Shown here: positions 63,562 to 64,000 of the stretch, one piece after another
Layout: each line of letters opens with the position of its first letter
How positions within the stretch are numbered: the stretch's first letter is position 1
Assembly: GCF_030269485.1 (NCBI RefSeq)
Contig: NZ_BSTL01000002.1
Location: 359,671 to 423,670 of the forward strand
Source: Actinoplanes sp. NBRC 103695
GTDB lineage: Bacteria; Actinomycetota; Actinomycetes; Mycobacteriales; Micromonosporaceae
Reading direction: 5' to 3'
Length of the DNA: 64,000 nucleotides
The notes under the pieces: model-generated
The model's database searches: none
What the model was told of the DNA's origin: nothing
Seen by the model: the letters and a program-made list of their open reading frames with translations, nothing else
Program-made: the position numbers and the translations under genes

Positions 63562-64000
63562 CGGACGACACTGCTGCTTCGGCGGCTCCCGCTTCGGCCG
63601 ACGAGGCTGCTGCCTCGGTCGGCACGGCCCCCGCCTCGGTCGGCACGGCCCCCGCCTCGGTCGGCACGGCCCCCGCCTCGGTCGGCACGGCCCCCGCCTC
63701 GGTCGGCACGGCCCCGGCTTCGGTCGGCACGGTGCCTTCCGAGGTCTCGAAGGCCTCGATCGCCGACATCGAGGAGGCCATGAAGGATGTGGTCGACCCC
63801 GAGCTCGGCATCAACGTGGTCGATCTCGGCCTCGTCTACGGCGCGCACGTGGACGACGAGAACGTCGCCACGCTGGACATGACACTGACCTCGGCGGCCT
63901 GCCCGCTCACCGACGTCATCGAGGACCAGACCCGCGCGGCCCTGACCACCGGACCCGGCGGGGGACTGGTCAAGGACTTCCGGATCAACTGGGTGTGGCT
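63558..64000 (+). CDS. sufT: SufT/MIP18-family (DUF59) protein, 3' end outside window
   Basis: 147 residues are visible; the gene runs past the window end. The DUF59 domain begins near residue 68 ('IADIEEAMKDVVDPELGINVVDLGLVYG') and includes 'LTSAACPLTDVIEDQTRAAL' with the conserved Cys. SufT proteins assist Fe-S cluster maturation and delivery. The N-terminus carries about six tandem copies of VGTAPAS (about residues 21-60), coded by a perfect 21-bp DNA repeat (63612-63734), absent from usual SufT. ATG overlaps the sufU stop (ATGA). Confidence 0.93.
   Translation, partial: MTDDTAASAAPASADEAAASVGTAPASVGTAPASVGTAPASVGTAPASVGTAPASVGTVPSEVSKASIADIEEAMKDVVDPELGINVVDLGLVYGAHVDDENVATLDMTLTSAACPLTDVIEDQTRAALTTGPGGGLVKDFRINWVW
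63612..63734 (+). repeat. 21-bp in-frame tandem repeat in sufT
   Basis: Four identical GCCTCGGTCGGCACGGCCCC-type units (21 bp) followed by one with CCG and a diverged one encode VGTAPAS heptads. The near identity points to recent expansion by slippage. Confidence 0.9.

Overview
The window is chromosomal DNA from a high-GC actinomycete, most likely a member of the Micromonosporaceae close to Actinoplanes. This rests on GC near 70%, frequent GTG/TTG starts, actinobacterial hallmark genes (whiA, rbpA, opcA, the suf operon led by a SufR-type regulator, mycothiol-linked DinB-fold enzymes), the uvrC-rapZ-yvcK-whiA-gap-pgk-tpiA-secG order, and leaderless mRNAs. The exact genus is an inference. No prophage, CRISPR array, complete insertion sequence, tRNA or rRNA gene was seen.

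Layout. 1-8.6 kb: end of rpsA, coaE fused to a GrpB domain, a HAD phosphatase, DoxX, uvrB, an ECF sigma factor with a membrane partner, and a small monooxygenase. 8.6-14.3 kb: a TerC protein behind a manganese-type riboswitch, typA, a lipoprotein lytic transglycosylase, a stand-alone divergent ribosomal protein L11, and a ClpP-like protein without the catalytic residues. 14.5-18.3 kb: GntR regulator, NCS1 permease, hydantoin/Asp-Glu racemase, methyltransferase. 18.5-22.8 kb: an unrecognised two-gene module of lower GC, a phytase with a DUF998 membrane protein, and two fused pseudogene fragments. 22.8-34 kb: metallo-hydrolase and DinB-type pair, rsgA, a large membrane protein, uvrA, a Rieske lipoprotein and uvrC. 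34-41.3 kb: rapZ, yvcK, whiA, then the glycolytic operon gap-pgk-tpiA followed by secG and rbpA. 41.3-44.1 kb: acetyltransferase, proline-rich secreted protein, second ECF sigma/membrane pair. 44.2-50.9 kb (minus strand): the pentose-phosphate cluster tkt-tal-zwf-opcA-pgl. 51-57.2 kb: ctaB, small genes, ATP-grasp protein, ferredoxin-P450 pair, TetR, ctaA. 57.3-64 kb: the suf iron-sulfur operon sufR-B-D-Rieske-C-S-U-T, cut at the window edge.

The most interesting signals lie between genes. uvrA, uvrB and uvrC, though scattered over 27 kb, each carry the same DNA-damage promoter type (TTGTCR, 11-nt spacer, TAnnnT; the RecA-independent/PafBC class), and uvrB and uvrC look leaderless. A dispersed ~114-bp intergenic repeat (two copies plus a fragment) carries that same promoter arrangement followed by a conserved hairpin. 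A second ~125-bp palindromic family (two copies) starts exactly one base after the stop codons of whiA and pgl, with inner stems that differ in sequence but stay paired. A third, 146-bp inverted-repeat element bounded by CTAG overlaps a stop codon. In the suf operon two tiny ORFs (30 and 42 aa) fill the sufC-sufS and sufS-sufU gaps with start/stop overlaps at both ends. The L11 paralog has lost the proline loop to which thiopeptides bind.
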